From Spirochaetales bacterium (lineage in GTDB: Bacteria > Spirochaetota > Spirochaetia > Treponematales > UBA12059), in assembly GCA_004525355.1 (NCBI GenBank), contig SPCK01000148.1, forward strand, positions 1-5,804: 5,804 nucleotides of DNA, given 5' to 3'. The translations under genes and the position numbers were made by a program. Position 1 is the stretch's first letter. Each line of letters starts with the position of its first letter. The notes under the pieces were generated by a model that was given only the letters and a program-made list of their open reading frames with translations, had not been told where the DNA came from and ran no database searches. Positions 5,218 through 5,804 of this stretch are shown one piece after another.

Positions 5218-5733
5218 GTCGAGTACGCTCTCGGGTAAATGGGCCTGCGTATGGTCGCCGACTTCCTTGCTCATCAGGGCCTTGGCTATCGGACTGATCC
5301 ATCCGAGACGTCCCAGAGCGGGATCCGCTTCGTCCACGCCCACGATTCTGTAGCTGCGTTCAGTTCCGGAGGCTTCCCTGACAGTAACGGTCGCGCCGAA
5401 ACTTACTCGCTTGTAGCCTTCTTCGGGTGGTTCAATCGTGTCCGCCAGGGCCGCCATGCGCGACAGGTACTCGATGCGTCTGTCTGTCCTGGCGAGGATT
5501 CGCCGCAATGAGGACAATGCGTCGGTGTCGGATGCACCCTTGACTGCGCGATCTATCTTGGCCGATACATGCGGGCGCTCCACGGTTTCGAGTCTCGTCA
5601 ACTCTTCGGCCAGATCCGCGGCTCCTTCCGGCGTGAGGTAATTCCTTGAGCCCGGGGGAATGGGTATCTTGATTTCCGGCGCTTCGTCCGCGGCCGATTC
5701 GTTCGCTTCATCACCTACAAAAGCTCGTGACAT
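5194..5733 (-). CDS. GreA/GreB-family transcription elongation factor, 'MSRAFV' type with altered tip
   Basis: This 179-residue protein should bind the secondary channel of RNA polymerase. An acidic N-terminal extension (MSRAFVGDE to about residue 30) leads into YLTPEG (32-37). Next comes the antiparallel coiled coil (about 38-95), including VERPHV (51-56) and TDRRIEYLSR (83-92). A C-terminal FKBP-like domain (about 106-179) carries VSFGATV, YRIVGVDE, WISPIAKAL and KEVGD, all closely like GreB. The coiled-coil tip reads GASDTDA (66-72) where GreB has GDRSENA, so the catalytic Asp and Glu positions are Ala and Thr in a simple alignment, although Asp69 and Asp71 are close by. The MSRAFV opening is typical of a non-canonical GreAB group and supports this start; AAGGAAAGGA lies about 10 bases upstream of the ATG. 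It is first of two genes, with the prenyl synthase after it. It may modulate polymerase without the standard transcript-cleavage activity. Confidence 0.85.
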   Translation of the reverse strand: MSRAFVGDEANESAADEAPEIKIPIPPGSRNYLTPEGAADLAEELTRLETVERPHVSAKIDRAVKGASDTDALSSLRRILARTDRRIEYLSRMAALADTIEPPEEGYKRVSFGATVTVREASGTERSYRIVGVDEADPALGRLGWISPIAKALMSKEVGDHTQAHLPESVLDLEILSIE

Positions 5734-5771
5734 GATCGGCCGTTCCTTTCCTTATTGGGCAAGCAGTATGC

Positions 5772-5785
5772 CGCGGTGATCCGCG
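5772..5785 (-). other. Small hairpin in the leader of the Gre-family gene
   Basis: CGCGG and CCGCG form a perfect 5-bp stem around a 4-base loop. On the minus strand it would lie in the leader about 39 bases upstream of the ATG. On the plus strand it is followed by TTTT (5786-5789) and so resembles a very short intrinsic terminator, but no plus-strand gene ends here. It may simply stabilise the leader. Confidence 0.3.
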
Positions 5786-5798
5786 TTTTCCTGTGTTC

Positions 5799-5804
5799 AT
5801 TATA
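5799..5804 (-). promoter_or_regulatory. Consensus -10 box (TATAAT) for the Gre-family/prenyl synthase operon
   Basis: The last six bases of the window read TATAAT on the minus strand, a perfect sigma70 -10 hexamer. Transcription would start near 5792, giving a leader of about 59 bases to the ATG at 5733. The -35 region lies beyond the window, so the promoter cannot be confirmed from this sequence. Confidence 0.5.

Noticed and set aside
1..5804. Mobile elements, CRISPR arrays, tRNA or rRNA genes
   Set aside because: No spaced identical repeats, transposase-like protein, terminal inverted repeats or tRNA-like cloverleaf was recognised on either strand.

Overview
The window is 5.8 kb of compact, moderately GC-rich bacterial chromosome (I judge it high-50s % GC by eye; not computed). 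It holds six protein-coding genes and no sign of mobile DNA, CRISPR arrays or RNA genes. The lineage cannot be fixed from this sequence. The mix of genes would suit a free-living anaerobic or facultative bacterium, for instance in Spirochaetota, but that is a weak guess from protein style.

Layout, left to right. (1) Bases 1-195, minus strand: the first 65 codons of a probable GNAT-type acetyltransferase, cut by the window edge. It has a -10 box so close to the ATG that the mRNA may be leaderless. (2) Bases 196-375: divergent intergenic region with a possible extended -10 for the rightward operon and a dense run of small palindromes. (3) Bases 376-3149, plus strand: a two-gene operon with a 4-base stop/start overlap. 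It encodes the molybdopterin subunit (752 aa) and the [2Fe-2S] subunit (172 aa) of a xanthine dehydrogenase-family hydroxylase. No FAD subunit is present. (4) Bases 3280-3912, plus strand: a YrdC/Sua5-fold protein of the YciO type behind a strong sigma70-like promoter whose -10 box sits inside a 7-bp inverted repeat. (5) Bases 4007-5733, minus strand, convergent: a GreA/GreB-family transcription factor of the 'MSRAFV' type, followed 71 bases later by a polyprenyl diphosphate synthase, probably co-transcribed from a TATAAT box at the right edge.

How the genes work together: the two Xdh-type subunits clearly form one enzyme, in which electrons pass from the Mo site through two Fe-S clusters. 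The other genes are separate housekeeping or accessory functions (RNA polymerase modulation, isoprenoid chain synthesis, a YciO-type protein, an acetyltransferase). I see no shared pathway joining them.

I did not find a new multi-gene system here. The points most worth checking are departures inside known families: no FAD partner and an Asp in the substrate pocket of the hydroxylase, loss of the SxN asparagine in the YciO-like protein, the altered catalytic tip of the Gre-family protein, and two candidate operators.
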